Assembly (NCBI RefSeq): GCF_003391135.1
Contig: NZ_CP031455.1
Coordinates: forward strand, 1,798,001 to 1,862,000
Length of the DNA: 64,000 nucleotides
From: Streptoverticillium olivoreticuli subsp. olivoreticuli
Lineage (GTDB): Bacteria; Actinomycetota; Actinomycetes; Streptomycetales; Streptomycetaceae
Direction: 5' to 3'
Shown: in pieces, positions 48,866 to 58,800 of the stretch
Numbering within the stretch: position 1 is the first letter of the stretch
Layout: each line of letters begins with the position of its first letter
Position numbers and translations under genes: made by a program
Notes under the pieces: generated by a model
Databases searched by the model: none
What the model saw: the letters and a program-made list of their open reading frames with translations, nothing else
Told to the model about the DNA's origin: nothing

Positions 48866-51529
48866 GTGTCCCAGCTCGACCAACTGCCCGACAAGGACCC
48901 GTCAGAGGTCGCCGAGTGGTGCGAGTCCCTGGACTCCGCCGTCCGGTTCGGGGGAGCCAACCGGACGGCGTACCTGCTGCGCCGTATGGCCGAACACGCC
49001 GAGCGGTCCGGGCTGGACCTCCCTCCGCTCCTGGAGACCCCGTACCTCAACACCATCCCGACCTCCGCCGAGCCCGACTACCCGGGCGACGAGGAGCTGG
49101 AGGCCCGGATCACCGCCTGGAACCGCTGGAACGCGGCCGCCATGGTCACCCGTGGCAACCAGCGCGCGGGCCTGGGCGGCCACATGGCGACCTACGCCTC
49201 GGCGGCCTGGCTCTACGAGACGGGCTTCCAGCACTTCTTCCGCGGCAAGGAGGCCGACAACTCAGGCGACCAGCTCTACATCCAGGGCCACGCCTCCCCC
49301 GGGATCTACGCGCGTGCCTTCCTGGAAGGCCGCCTGACCGAGGGTCAGCTGGACCGCTTCCGGCAGGAGGCGGGCGGCGACGGGCTGCCCTCCTACCCGC
49401 ACCCGCGCCGGCTGCCCTGGCTGTGGGAGTTCCCGACCGTCTCCATGGGCTTGGGCCCGCTCTCCGCGATCTACCAGGCGCGGTTCAACCGCTATCTGGA
49501 GCACCGCGGGATCAAGGACACCTCTCGGTCGCGCGTCTGGGCCTTCCTCGGCGACGGCGAGATGGACGAGCCGGAGTCGACCGCCGCCCTCGCCCTCGCC
49601 GGCCGGGAGCGACTGGACAACCTGACCTTCGTCATCAACTGCAACCTCCAGCGCCTGGACGGCCCGGTCCGCCCCAACTTCAAGATCGTGCAGGAGCTGG
49701 AGGCCCAGTTCCGCGCCGCCGGATGGAACGTCGTCAAGTCCCTGTGGGGCACGGCCTGGGACGAGCTCTTCGCGCAGGACACCGAGGGTGCGCTCGTGCG
49801 CCGGCTGCGCGAGGTGCCGGACGCGCAGTTCCAGACGTACGCCACCGTGGAGCCCGCCTATCTCCGCGAGCACTTCTTCGGCGCCGAGGGCCCCGGCTCC
49901 CCGCTGCACACCATCGGCGCGGGCCTCGGCGACGACCGGCTCCTGGAGCTCTTCCGGACCTCCCGCGCCGGCCATGAGCCGCGCAAGGTCCACGCCGCCT
50001 ACCGGGCCGCCGTCGAGCACCGGGGTGCGCCGACCGTCATCCTCGTGCAGACCGTCAAGGGCTATACGCTCGGCCCCGGTTTCGAGTCGCGCAACGCCAA
50101 CCACCAGATGAAGAAGCTCACGGGGAAGGAGTTCCGGGCGATGCGGGATCTGCTCGGCCTCCCGATCCCCGACAGCGCGCTGGACGGCGAGCTGGTGCCG
50201 TACGCCCACCCCGGCGAGAACTCCCCCGAGGCGCGGTATCTGCGCGAGCGCCGCGCGGCGCTCGGCGGCCCGGCCCCGGCCCGCAAGGTCGTCGCCAAGC
50301 CGCTGCCGGAGCCGTCCGCCAAGCCCTTCGAGGCCCTGCACAAGGGCTCCGGCCGCCAGGAGATCGCCACGACCATGGCGTTCGTCCGGCTGGTCAAGGA
50401 CCTGATGCGGGAGAAGGAGACCGGCCGGCGCTGGGTGCCCGTCGTTCCCGACGAGGCCCGCACCTTCGGCATGGAGTCCCTCTTCCCCTCGGCCGGCCTG
50501 TACTCCCCCGTCGGCCAGACCTACGACCCCGTGGACCGCGACCAGCTCCTTTACTACAAGGAGGCCAAGGACGGCCAGATCCTCAACGAGGGCATCACCG
50601 AGGCGGGTTCGCTGGCCGACTTCACGGCGGCCGCCACGTCGTACGCCACGCACGGCGAGCCGATGATCCCGTTCTACATCTTCTACTCGATGTTCGGCTG
50701 GCAGCGGACGGCCGATCAGTTCTGGGCACTGGCCGACCAGTTGGGGCGTGGCTTCGTCATCGGCGCCACGGCGGGCCGCACCACCATGACGGGCGAGGGC
50801 CTCCAGCACGCCGACGGCCACTCGCACCTGATCGCCTCCACCAACCCGGCGGCGGTCTCCTACGACCCGGCGTTCGCGTACGAGATCGCGGTCATCGTCC
50901 GGGACGGCCTGCGGCGGATGTACGGCCCCGACGCCGAGGACGTCTTCTACTACCTCACCGTCTACAACGAGACCAAGATCCAGCCGCCCATGCCCGAGGG
51001 CGTCGAGGAGGGCATCCTCAAGGGTCTCTACCGCTTCAAGGAAGCCGCGGACGCCCCGGCCGAGGCCCCGCGCCTCCAACTGCTCTCCTCCGGCACGGCA
51101 GTCCACTGGGCCCTGGACGCCCAGCGGCTGCTGGCCGACGACTGGGGCGTGGCCGCCGACGTGTGGTCCGCGCCCTCCTGGACCGAGCTGCGCCGCGACG
51201 CCCTGTCCTGTGACGCGGCGCAGCTCAAGGGCGAGGACCGGGTCCCGTACGTGACCCAGGCACTGCACGGTGCGCCGGGTCCGGTCCTCGCCGTCAGCGA
51301 CTGGATGCGGGCGGTCCCCGACCAGATCGCCCCCTGGGTCGAGCAGGACTGGACGTCCATCGGCACGGACGGCTTCGGCCTCTCCGACACGCGCGAGGCG
51401 GCGCGGCGCCACTTCGGCGTGGACCCGCAGTCGGTGACGGTGGCGGCGCTGGCCGCACTGGCGCGCCGGGGCGAGGTCAAGCCGGAGACCGTACGGGACG
51501 CTGCGCGGCGGTACGGCTTGGAGGGCTGA
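48866..51529 (+). CDS. aceE: Pyruvate dehydrogenase E1 component, homodimeric type
   Basis: This 887-residue protein is a homodimeric E1 of the AceE type. It shows the thiamine diphosphate motif in FLGDGEMDEPES through VINCN (about 230-260), GHASPGIYARAFLEG and the C-terminal TAGRTTMTGEGLQHADGHSH region. It decarboxylates pyruvate and passes the acetyl group to E2, feeding acetyl-CoA synthesis. GTG 48866 follows GAGGA. No E2 or E3 gene is adjacent, which is normal for Streptomyces. The upstream palindrome shared with GntR suggests control linked to the neighbouring operon. A perfect-arm terminator follows. Confidence 0.96.
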   Translation: MSQLDQLPDKDPSEVAEWCESLDSAVRFGGANRTAYLLRRMAEHAERSGLDLPPLLETPYLNTIPTSAEPDYPGDEELEARITAWNRWNAAAMVTRGNQRAGLGGHMATYASAAWLYETGFQHFFRGKEADNSGDQLYIQGHASPGIYARAFLEGRLTEGQLDRFRQEAGGDGLPSYPHPRRLPWLWEFPTVSMGLGPLSAIYQARFNRYLEHRGIKDTSRSRVWAFLGDGEMDEPESTAALALAGRERLDNLTFVINCNLQRLDGPVRPNFKIVQELEAQFRAAGWNVVKSLWGTAWDELFAQDTEGALVRRLREVPDAQFQTYATVEPAYLREHFFGAEGPGSPLHTIGAGLGDDRLLELFRTSRAGHEPRKVHAAYRAAVEHRGAPTVILVQTVKGYTLGPGFESRNANHQMKKLTGKEFRAMRDLLGLPIPDSALDGELVPYAHPGENSPEARYLRERRAALGGPAPARKVVAKPLPEPSAKPFEALHKGSGRQEIATTMAFVRLVKDLMREKETGRRWVPVVPDEARTFGMESLFPSAGLYSPVGQTYDPVDRDQLLYYKEAKDGQILNEGITEAGSLADFTAAATSYATHGEPMIPFYIFYSMFGWQRTADQFWALADQLGRGFVIGATAGRTTMTGEGLQHADGHSHLIASTNPAAVSYDPAFAYEIAVIVRDGLRRMYGPDAEDVFYYLTVYNETKIQPPMPEGVEEGILKGLYRFKEAADAPAEAPRLQLLSSGTAVHWALDAQRLLADDWGVAADVWSAPSWTELRRDALSCDAAQLKGEDRVPYVTQALHGAPGPVLAVSDWMRAVPDQIAPWVEQDWTSIGTDGFGLSDTREAARRHFGVDPQSVTVAALAALARRGEVKPETVRDAARRYGLEG

Positions 51530-51548
51530 GCGCCTGCGGCGGGCTTTG

Positions 51549-51625
51549 TCCCCGGCCCCGCCCCTTCCCACAGCGCCGGATGGCCGATACGACTTCGGCG
51601 CATCGGGAAGGGGCGGGACCGGGGA
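51549..51625. terminator. Long inverted repeat between aceE and the PucR gene
   Basis: Arms of 21 bp (51549-51569 and 51605-51625) match at 20 positions, and an inner 6-bp stem GCGCCG/CGGCGC (51573-51578, 51596-51601) continues the hairpin. It sits in the 99-bp gap of two convergent genes and should terminate both. Confidence 0.8.
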
Positions 51626-51628
51626 AGA

Positions 51629-52723
51629 TCACAGCTCCTTCGACGGCCAGTCCAGGAGCCGGGCCCCGATCACCGCCGTCTGCAGCGTATAGCGGTGCAT
51701 CGGGTCCGCAGGGTCCGACCCCGTCAGCCGCTGGATGCGTTCCAGACGGTACGTCAGGGCCCGTACGCTCAGGGAGAGTCGGCGTGCCGCCTCGGCGGCC
51801 ACACACCCCGAGTCGAAATACGCGGTCAATGTCTCGAGCAGGGGCACCGCCCCGCCGCGGGCCTCGCGGAGCGGGCCGAGCGTCGACCGTACGAGGTCGG
51901 CCATCGCCTGCCGGTCCCGGGTCAGGACGGGGAAGACCAGCAGGTCGGCGGCGTGCAGCACGGGGCTGTCCAGCGCCATGCGCTCGGCGAGGTCCAGGGC
52001 GCCGAGGGCTTCCTCGTAGGAGTGGACGACGCCTCCGGCGCCGGGGTGCGGGCGGCCTATCGCCACCCGGCCGCCGTCCGTCGCCGCGTACGCCTGCTTG
52101 GTGAAGAAGCGCAGGACGTCGTCCTGGTCGCCCGGCGCGACGCAGATGAGCCGGCCGTCCTTGGTGGTCAGCAGGATCTGCCGTTCGCCGAAGCGGACGT
52201 TGAGCACGCTCTCCACGCGGCGCATGACCGGGTGGGCGTCGTCGTACGGTTCGGGTCCCGCTGCGACGGCCACCGCGTGGGCGTGGGCGAGCCGCAGTCC
52301 GAAGCGCTCGGCGCGTTCGGAGAGCCGGCCCAGGTCGCTGCGGCCGTAGAGGAGGTCGTCGATGAACTCCCGGCGGGCGGCCTCCTCCTTGCGGACGGCC
52401 AGCCGCTGGGCCCGCTCGTACCCTTCCGCGAACGCGTCGATGGCCTGCTCGGCGGCGGCGAGTACGGTCGCGGCGGTGGCGCGGACCCCGGAGGCGCCGT
52501 CGGCGCCCGGGGCCGAGGGCAGCCGGGTCCACAGGGCGCGGGTCGCGGAGAGGTGGCCGACGACGAGTGTGCGCAGCCCCTGCCCGTTCTCGGCGGCGCG
52601 CTCCCCGAGCAGGCGGCGCGACTCCAGTTCTTCGCGGCGCAGGCGCCTGCCGGTGGCCGATGCCTCGGTCAGCAGGTCCGCATAGCCCTTCAGATAGTCG
52701 GCGGGTATCTCCCGGTCCGTCAC
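51629..52723 (-). CDS. PucR/CdaR-type transcriptional regulator
   Basis: This 364-residue regulator has an N-terminal helical domain, a GGDEF-like middle (about 160-270) and a C-terminal PucR helix-turn-helix (about 300-360: LLETLTAYFDSGCVAAEAAR, then LSLSVRALTYRLERIQRLTG). Members control purine, diacid or carbohydrate metabolism and often their own gene. GTG 52723 follows GGGAGAG. The divergent region carries CCTTGATG repeats (52737-52744, and CCCTTGA 52747-52753 with TCAAGGG 52773-52779). The 259-bp gap to yqiJ holds two further palindromic elements listed separately. Confidence 0.88.
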   Translation of the reverse strand: MTDREIPADYLKGYADLLTEASATGRRLRREELESRRLLGERAAENGQGLRTLVVGHLSATRALWTRLPSAPGADGASGVRATAATVLAAAEQAIDAFAEGYERAQRLAVRKEEAARREFIDDLLYGRSDLGRLSERAERFGLRLAHAHAVAVAAGPEPYDDAHPVMRRVESVLNVRFGERQILLTTKDGRLICVAPGDQDDVLRFFTKQAYAATDGGRVAIGRPHPGAGGVVHSYEEALGALDLAERMALDSPVLHAADLLVFPVLTRDRQAMADLVRSTLGPLREARGGAVPLLETLTAYFDSGCVAAEAARRLSLSVRALTYRLERIQRLTGSDPADPMHRYTLQTAVIGARLLDWPSKEL

Positions 52724-52827
52724 GCGCTCTCCCGATCCTTGATGCGCCCTTGATGAATTCCTAGCGCGCGGCTCAAGGGTGCCAGACGCCGAAAAGTGAC
52801 AGCACCCTGCATCAGGGAAGCGTAAAG

Positions 52828-52846
52828 ATTGCCGGTGTCCGGCAAT
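52828..52846. promoter_or_regulatory. 19-bp palindrome in the PucR/yqiJ control region
   Basis: ATTGCCGG and CCGGCAAT are perfectly complementary arms around TGT. The element is centred between the two divergent starts and is a strong operator candidate, possibly for the PucR protein. Confidence 0.5.
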
Positions 52847-52895
52847 GCGCACAGACGTTCACGGCTGTCACCATGGGTCCGCGGACACGGGGGAT

Positions 52896-52940
52896 GAACT
52901 CGATGCCGGGTTCCGGAAGCGGAAGCCTGGCATCGAGTTC
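52896..52940 (+). promoter_or_regulatory. Stable hairpin in the yqiJ leader
   Basis: A 15-bp stem with one G-U pair (52896-52910 with 52926-52940) and a 15-nt loop ends 43 bases before the yqiJ start. It may be an attenuator, an mRNA-stabilising structure or a protein-binding site. Confidence 0.55.
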
Positions 52941-52982
52941 CTGCCGGTCCGGATCGGGCACATGGAACGGAGGGGCGGGCGG

Positions 52983-53654
52983 ATGAGTGACTTCCTCGCG
53001 GCCGCCCTCGGCTTCCCGACCGCCCTGTTCAGCTTCGCGCTGCTGGTCGTCATCGCCTACTGGCTGCTGATGCTGCCCGGTGGTGGCGTCGACGGCGGTC
53101 ACCACGGCGGGGGCCACGCGCACGGCCATGCCCACGACGACGCGGACGGTTCCGCTCCGGGCGGGCCCGCCGGCCTGCTGGCCGCGGCCGGGCTCGGCGG
53201 GGTCCCGGTGTCCGTCGCCGTGTCGCTGCTGATCGCCGTCGCCTGGTTCCTCTCGCTGGCGGGCGCGTCCCTGCTGCACACCGCGGACTGGTCAGGTCCC
53301 GTACGGCTCCTGCCCGCCGCGGGGGTGCTCGCGGGCGCGCTCGGCGGGTCGTGGGCGGTCACCCGGCAGCTCGTACGGCCGCTGCGCGGGCTCTTCCCCG
53401 AGGAACGCCCGCCCTCCCGCCTCGACTTCGTCGGCCGCGTCTGCGTCATCCGCACCGGCCGGGTGGACAGCGGGTTCGGGCAGGCCGAGGTGGCCGCGGA
53501 GGACGGCTCGACGGCGATCGTCCAGGTCCGCACGGACGACCCCGGTCTCGCCTCGGGCGCGACGGCCCTCATCTTCGACTACGACGCCGAGGGCGAGTTC
53601 TTCCGGGTCACGCCCTTCGACGCCGCCCTGGACCCCGGCTTCCCGGCCGTCTGA
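52983..53654 (+). CDS. YqiJ-like membrane protein with OB-fold domain
   Basis: This 223-residue protein has an N-terminal TM helix pair, a His-rich loop (GGHHGGGHAHGHAHDD, about 40-56), further TM helices and a C-terminal OB-fold domain (about 140-215: FVGRVCVIRTGRVDSGFGQA). This is the arrangement of YqiJ, an NfeD relative coded next to flotillin in enterobacteria. NfeD-like OB domains bind flotillins in membrane microdomains. ATG 52983 follows GGAGGGG; ATG 52962 in the same frame is an alternative. It is followed after 58 bp by the flotillin gene. Confidence 0.85.
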   Translation: MSDFLAAALGFPTALFSFALLVVIAYWLLMLPGGGVDGGHHGGGHAHGHAHDDADGSAPGGPAGLLAAAGLGGVPVSVAVSLLIAVAWFLSLAGASLLHTADWSGPVRLLPAAGVLAGALGGSWAVTRQLVRPLRGLFPEERPPSRLDFVGRVCVIRTGRVDSGFGQAEVAAEDGSTAIVQVRTDDPGLASGATALIFDYDAEGEFFRVTPFDAALDPGFPAV

Positions 53655-53712
53655 GCGGCCCGGCGGCCGCTCCCGGCCGCCCCTTCACCAACTCACCGAC
53701 AGAGGTTCCACC

Positions 53713-55701
53713 ATGGATGCCACCGCCATCGGGATCGGCGTGCTCGTCGCCGTCCTGCTGCTGATCGCCCTCGGCGTGCTGTTCACCGTCAGCCGCCTCT
53801 TCCGCAAGGTCGAGCAGGGCAAGGCGCTGATCATCTCCAAGACGAAGCGGGTCGACGTCACCTTCACCGGTGCCGTCGTGCTGCCGGTGCTGCACCAGGC
53901 CGAGTACATGGACATCTCGGTGAAGACCATCGAGATCCGGCGCACCGGCCGCGAGGGGCTGATCTGCCAGGACAACATCCGCGCCGACATCCACATCAAC
54001 TTCTTCGTCCGGGTCAACAAGACCGTCGAGGACGTCGTCAAGGTCGCCCAGGCCATCGGCACGCACCGGGCCAGCGACGCGGCCACCCTGCAGGACTTCT
54101 TCGCCGCGAAGTTCTCCGAGGCGCTCAAGACGGTGGGCAAGCAACTGGACTTCGTGGACCTCTACACCAAGCGCGAGGAGTTCCGGGACCGGATCATCGC
54201 CGTCATCGGCACCGACCTCAACGGCTACCACCTCGAGGACGCGGCCATCGACTTCCTCGAGCAGACCCCGATGACCCAGCTCGACTCCGCCAACATCCTC
54301 GACGCCCAGGGCATCCGCAAGATCACGGAGCTGACGGCGATCGAGCACGTGCGCACCAACGAGTTCCGGCGCACCGAGGAGAAGGAGATCACCCGGCAGA
54401 ACGTCGAGGCCCGCGAGGCGGTCCTGGAGCTGGAGCGGCGGCAGGCCGACGCCGAGATCAAGCAGACGCGGGAGATCGAGACCTCCCGGGCCCGGGAGGA
54501 GGCCGAGACGGCGCGCGTCCAGGCCGAGGAGCGGCTGCGCGCCCACACCGCGCAGATCCGGACCGAGGAGCAGCTCGGCGTCCAGAACGAGAACCGCGAG
54601 CGCGAGGTCGCCGTCGCGCAGAAGAACCGCGAGCGGGTCATCGCCGTGGAGAACGAGCGCATAGAGAAGGACCGGCTGCTGGAGGTCATCGCCCGGGAGC
54701 GGGAGACGCAGCTGCGGCGCATCGCCGCCGACAAGGAGGTCGAGGCGGAGAAGCGCGAGATCGCCGACGTCGTGCGGGAGCGCATCGCGGTCGAGCGGAC
54801 GGTGGCCGCCCAGGAGGAGGAGATCAAGAAGCTCCGCAAGGTCGAGGAGGCCGAGCGGGACCGGCAGGCGCTGGTCATCCGCGCCGAGGCCGAGGCGCAG
54901 GAGCGGCTGGTGAAGGACATCAAGGCGGCCGAGGCCGCGGAGGCGGCCGCGACCCACCGGGCCGCGGAGACGCTGACGGCGGCCGAGGCCAGGCGCAAGG
55001 CCGCCGAGCTGGACGCGGAGGCCGCCGTCCGGCTGGCGGAGGGCAAGCGCGCCGACGCGGCCGCGATCGGTCTCGCGGAGGCGGAGGTGCGCATGCGCGA
55101 GGCCGAGGCCATCGCGAAGGTCGGCCACGCGGAGGCGGAGGTCGCCCGGGAGAAGGCCCTGGCGAGCGCGGAGGGCCTCAAGCAGAAGCTCAAGTGCGAG
55201 GCCGAGGGCCTGACGGAGAAGGCCGCGGCGATGGCGGCGCTGGACGCGGCGAGCCGCGACCACGAGGAGTTCCGGCTGCGGCTGGAGGCGGAGAAGGACG
55301 TACGGCTGGCCGGCATCGACGTCCACCGCCAGGTCGCCGAGGCGCAGGCGACGGTGCTGGCCACCGGGCTGGAGAACGCGAAGATCGACATCGTCGGCGG
55401 GGAGAGCGTCTTCTTCGACCGGCTCGTGAACTCCATCGCGCTGGGCAAGGGCGTGGACGCCTTCGTCGACCGCTCGGAGACGGTGCGGACGCTGGCCGGG
55501 CCCTGGCTCGCCGAGGACTCCTCCTTCACGAAGGACCTGGGTGCGCTGGCGGCGGGGCTGGGCGCCGGTGGCCTGCGCGACGTGACGATCGCGGGCGCGC
55601 TGTCCGGCCTGCTGGAGTCCGCGCAGGCCGGTGGGTTGAGCGAAGTGAAGCTGGGTGACCTGGCCGGTCGCGCGACCAAGGTCAACGGCACCCACAAGTA
55701 A
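53713..55701 (+). CDS. Flotillin (YqiK-like, SPFH/Band 7 domain)
   Basis: This 662-residue protein has an N-terminal TM or re-entrant helix (about 6-28), an SPFH/Band 7 domain (about 40-210, VKTIEIRRTGREGLICQDNI) and a very long Glu/Ala/Arg-rich coiled coil (about 225-560) that ends in a short globular tail. It should assemble into membrane-bound rings or cages. The alanine and glutamate repeats are typical of YqiK. It is transcribed with YqiJ and very likely with the giant ATPase that follows. Confidence 0.93.
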   Translation: MDATAIGIGVLVAVLLLIALGVLFTVSRLFRKVEQGKALIISKTKRVDVTFTGAVVLPVLHQAEYMDISVKTIEIRRTGREGLICQDNIRADIHINFFVRVNKTVEDVVKVAQAIGTHRASDAATLQDFFAAKFSEALKTVGKQLDFVDLYTKREEFRDRIIAVIGTDLNGYHLEDAAIDFLEQTPMTQLDSANILDAQGIRKITELTAIEHVRTNEFRRTEEKEITRQNVEAREAVLELERRQADAEIKQTREIETSRAREEAETARVQAEERLRAHTAQIRTEEQLGVQNENREREVAVAQKNRERVIAVENERIEKDRLLEVIARERETQLRRIAADKEVEAEKREIADVVRERIAVERTVAAQEEEIKKLRKVEEAERDRQALVIRAEAEAQERLVKDIKAAEAAEAAATHRAAETLTAAEARRKAAELDAEAAVRLAEGKRADAAAIGLAEAEVRMREAEAIAKVGHAEAEVAREKALASAEGLKQKLKCEAEGLTEKAAAMAALDAASRDHEEFRLRLEAEKDVRLAGIDVHRQVAEAQATVLATGLENAKIDIVGGESVFFDRLVNSIALGKGVDAFVDRSETVRTLAGPWLAEDSSFTKDLGALAAGLGAGGLRDVTIAGALSGLLESAQAGGLSEVKLGDLAGRATKVNGTHK

Positions 55702-55720
55702 CCAGCACAGCCCCTTCCGA

Positions 55721-55815
55721 AACCGGGGGCTCCGCCCCAGACCTCCGGGGTACGCAATTTCAGCCCGTCCGGCGTTTGAGGACGCGGCCGCAGGCCGCTC
55801 CCGCCGCAGGCGGCA
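55721..55815. repeat. Streptomyces intergenic repeat element
   Basis: GGGGC-TCC-GCCCC (55726-55738) is followed by the phrase TTCAGCCCGTCCGGCGTTTG (55758-55777) and a GCGGCCGCAGGCCGC hairpin. This combination recurs widely between genes in Streptomyces genomes. It occupies the 156-bp gap between flotillin and the ATPase gene and may act as a weak terminator or RNA processing site. Confidence 0.65.
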
Positions 55816-55857
55816 ACGGCGCGACGAGTGCCCGCACAACAGGAAGCAAACTGCCCG

Positions 55858-58800
55858 ATGGACACCGGCACCTACGACGTACTGCGCGATCGCCTAGCCG
55901 CGCAGGCGACCACGCTCACCCGGGCGGCCGAGGCGCTCAACACCCGCCGCACGGAGACGTTCGGCACCACCGAAATGCAGCTCCTGCGCACCGGCCTGCT
56001 CCGTACCGACCGCACCTGCACCCCGCGCGACGTCGCGGCGGTCGGCGGGCACCTGCTCGTCGGCTACGCGGACACCGCCGCGGACCACGTATTCGCACTC
56101 CACACCGTCCCCGGGCTCGACCGCGCCCCCGACGGCACGCTGCCCGGACTGCTCCACGACCCCGCCTTCGGCAAGGAGTTCGGGGAGCTGCACCGCTACT
56201 ACCGCGATGCCGAGCTGACCCGGCTGCGGCCGCTCGACGGCAGGCTCCTCGCCGTCTTCCGGACCGGTCCGCTGCCCGGCGACCGGCGCGTCCTGCGCTG
56301 GCGGCTCGACGCCGACGGCACACCGGACTACCTGGACGCGCGCGGCGACCGTGACGACGTCCCGCCGCTCGGCGGGGAACTCGCGTGGACGCCGACGACC
56401 CGTGACGACCACGTCCTCGGCCGCCACCCGCACATCTCCATCGGCGGTGAGCTGTTCGTCTCGACGGTCGGCGGTGCCCTGACCGTCAAGACCGAGGACT
56501 CCACCGAGACGTCCGAGGGCATCCACAGCGAGCCGGTCGACGAGCCGCTCCAATCGCTCGCCGACGCCGCCGTCGAGCACGCCCGCACCGGCCCGCTGCT
56601 CCTGGTGCGCGTCCGCCCGTACAAGGAGGACGCCTGGCGCCACCTCGTCTTCCACACCGTCACCGGGACCGTGGCGCGCCTCGACGGCATCGGGCGGGCC
56701 TGTCTGCCGCTCCCCGACGACCAGGGGATCGTCTTCCCGGGCGGCTACTGCCTGGCGACCGGCGACACCAGGACCTTCGACACCGGCGCCGAGGGGGAGG
56801 AGCTCTCCTTCGAGCGGTCCGTGCGGTCCCCGAACGGCGAGGACATCCTCTACGTCTTCCGCTCCCCCGCCGACGGCCGGACGCTGCTGCTCTCCTACAA
56901 CCTCATCCGCAAGGAGGTCGCCGCCCCGGTGCTCTGCCAGGGCCATGCGCTCTTCGACGACGGCACGCTCGTCACGCTCCGCCCGGGCACCGGCGAGGCG
57001 GCGCGCGTGCACGCGGTGCAGATCTGGCGGAGCCCGTACGCCTCCGACACCCACGCCGCCTCGCAGCCCACCGGCAGCGGGCCCCTGGGGCGGGTCGGCA
57101 ACGCGGATCTGGTGCGCGGGGTCTCCGCGTGCCTGACCGTGGCCCGGATGGCGGCCGGGACCTCTCCGACGGGTGCCGTCTTCGAGGAGATCGACGCCGC
57201 GTGCGTGCGGACCGCGGACCGCTTCCCCTGGCTCGCGGACCCCGAACTGGGCGACCTGCTCGCCCCGCTCACGGCGATACGGGCCACGGCCGGGCAGGTG
57301 CTGCGGGAGTTCGAGACCGTGCGGGCGCTCACCCGGCAGGCCGCCGAGGCACTGGGCAAGGCGGCGGTCCACATCGCCTCGCTCGTGCGCCGCGTCCGCG
57401 GCGAGGCGCCCCGCACCGCCGACGCGTGGGTCGGGCAGCTCACCGAACTGCGGCGGGCGCAGGGCAGGCTGGCCACCCTGCGGGAGCTGCGGTACGCCGA
57501 TGTCGAGCGCGTCGACTCCCTGGCCTCCGATGTCGAGGGCGACATCGCCGCCGCCGCGCAGCGGGCCATCGCCTTCCTCCAGCAGGACGACGCCTTCACC
57601 GGCTACCACTCCGACGTCGAGCGGCTGACGGCCGACGCCGCGGCCGTCGAGTCGACCGCGGCCGCCGCGCCGGTCGCCGAGCGGCTCGACGAGCGGGCCG
57701 AGGGCCTGCGGGTGCTCACCGAGGTGGTCGCGGGCCTGGACATCGGTGACGCGACCGTGCGCACCTCGATCCTGGAGCGGATCGCCGAGGCGCTCGGCGG
57801 GGTCAACCGCGCCCGCGCCACGCTCTCCGCGCGCCGCCGCGAACTGCGGGAGAGGGAGGGCCGGGCCGGGTTCGCCGCCGAGTTCGCGCTGCTGGGGCAG
57901 GCCGTCACCGGGGCGCTCGCCGCCGCCGACACCCCGCGGGCGTGCGAGGAGCAGCTCGCGCGCGTCCTGCTCCAGCTGGAGAACCTCGAATCGCGCCACG
58001 CCGAGTCGGACGGCTTCCTGGAGGAGCTGTCCGCCAAGCGCGTCGAGGTCCACGAGGCTTTCGCCTCCCGGAAGCAGATCCTGGAGGACGGCCTCGCCCG
58101 GCGCGCCGAGCGGCTGGCCGGTTCCGCGGCCCGGATCCTCGGCACCGTCCGGCGCCGGGCCACCGCCCTCCCCGACGCCGACGCGGTCAACACCTACTTC
58201 GCCTCCGATCCCATGGTCGCCAAGGTCCGCCGCACGGCGGGCGAGCTGCGCGGGCTCGGGGACCGCGTGCGGGCCGACGAGCTCGACGGGCGGATCGAGG
58301 CTGCGCGTCAGGAGGCAGGGCGCGCGGTGCGCGACCGCGCCGAGCTGTACGCCGACGGCGGTGCGGCCGTCCGGCTCGGCCGCCACCGCTTCACCGTCAA
58401 CGCGCAGCCCGTCGACCTCACCCTCGTCCCGCACGGGGACGGCCTCGCCTTCGCCCTGACCGGCACCGACTACCGCTCCCCCGTCGCCGACCCCGGCTTC
58501 GCGGCCACCCGCCCCTACTGGGAGCAGCTGCTGCCCTCGGAGAGCCGTGCGGTCTACCGCGCCGAGCACCTGGCCGCGAGCCTGCTCGCGGCGCGGGGCC
58601 CCGCCGTCCTGCGGGACGCCGGTCCGGACGGCCTGGCCGCTCTCGTCAGGGCGGCGGCCGACGCGGCGTACGACGAGGGCTACGAGCGCGGCGTGCACGA
58701 CCACGACGCGACCGCGATCCTCGCCGCCCTGCTGCGGCTGCACTCGGGCGCGGGCCTCCTGCGCTATCCGCCCGCCGCCCGCGCGGCCGCCCAGCTGTTC

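Noticed and set aside
53608..55839. A 743-codon minus-strand frame rich in Leu, Asp and Arg opposite the flotillin gene
   Set aside because: It is the reverse complement of the Glu/Ala/Arg coiled-coil codons and not a gene.
55894..58743. Long minus-strand frames opposite the giant ATPase
   Set aside because: The plus-strand protein has an intact ATPase domain and continuous coding bias, while the minus-strand frames have no motif.
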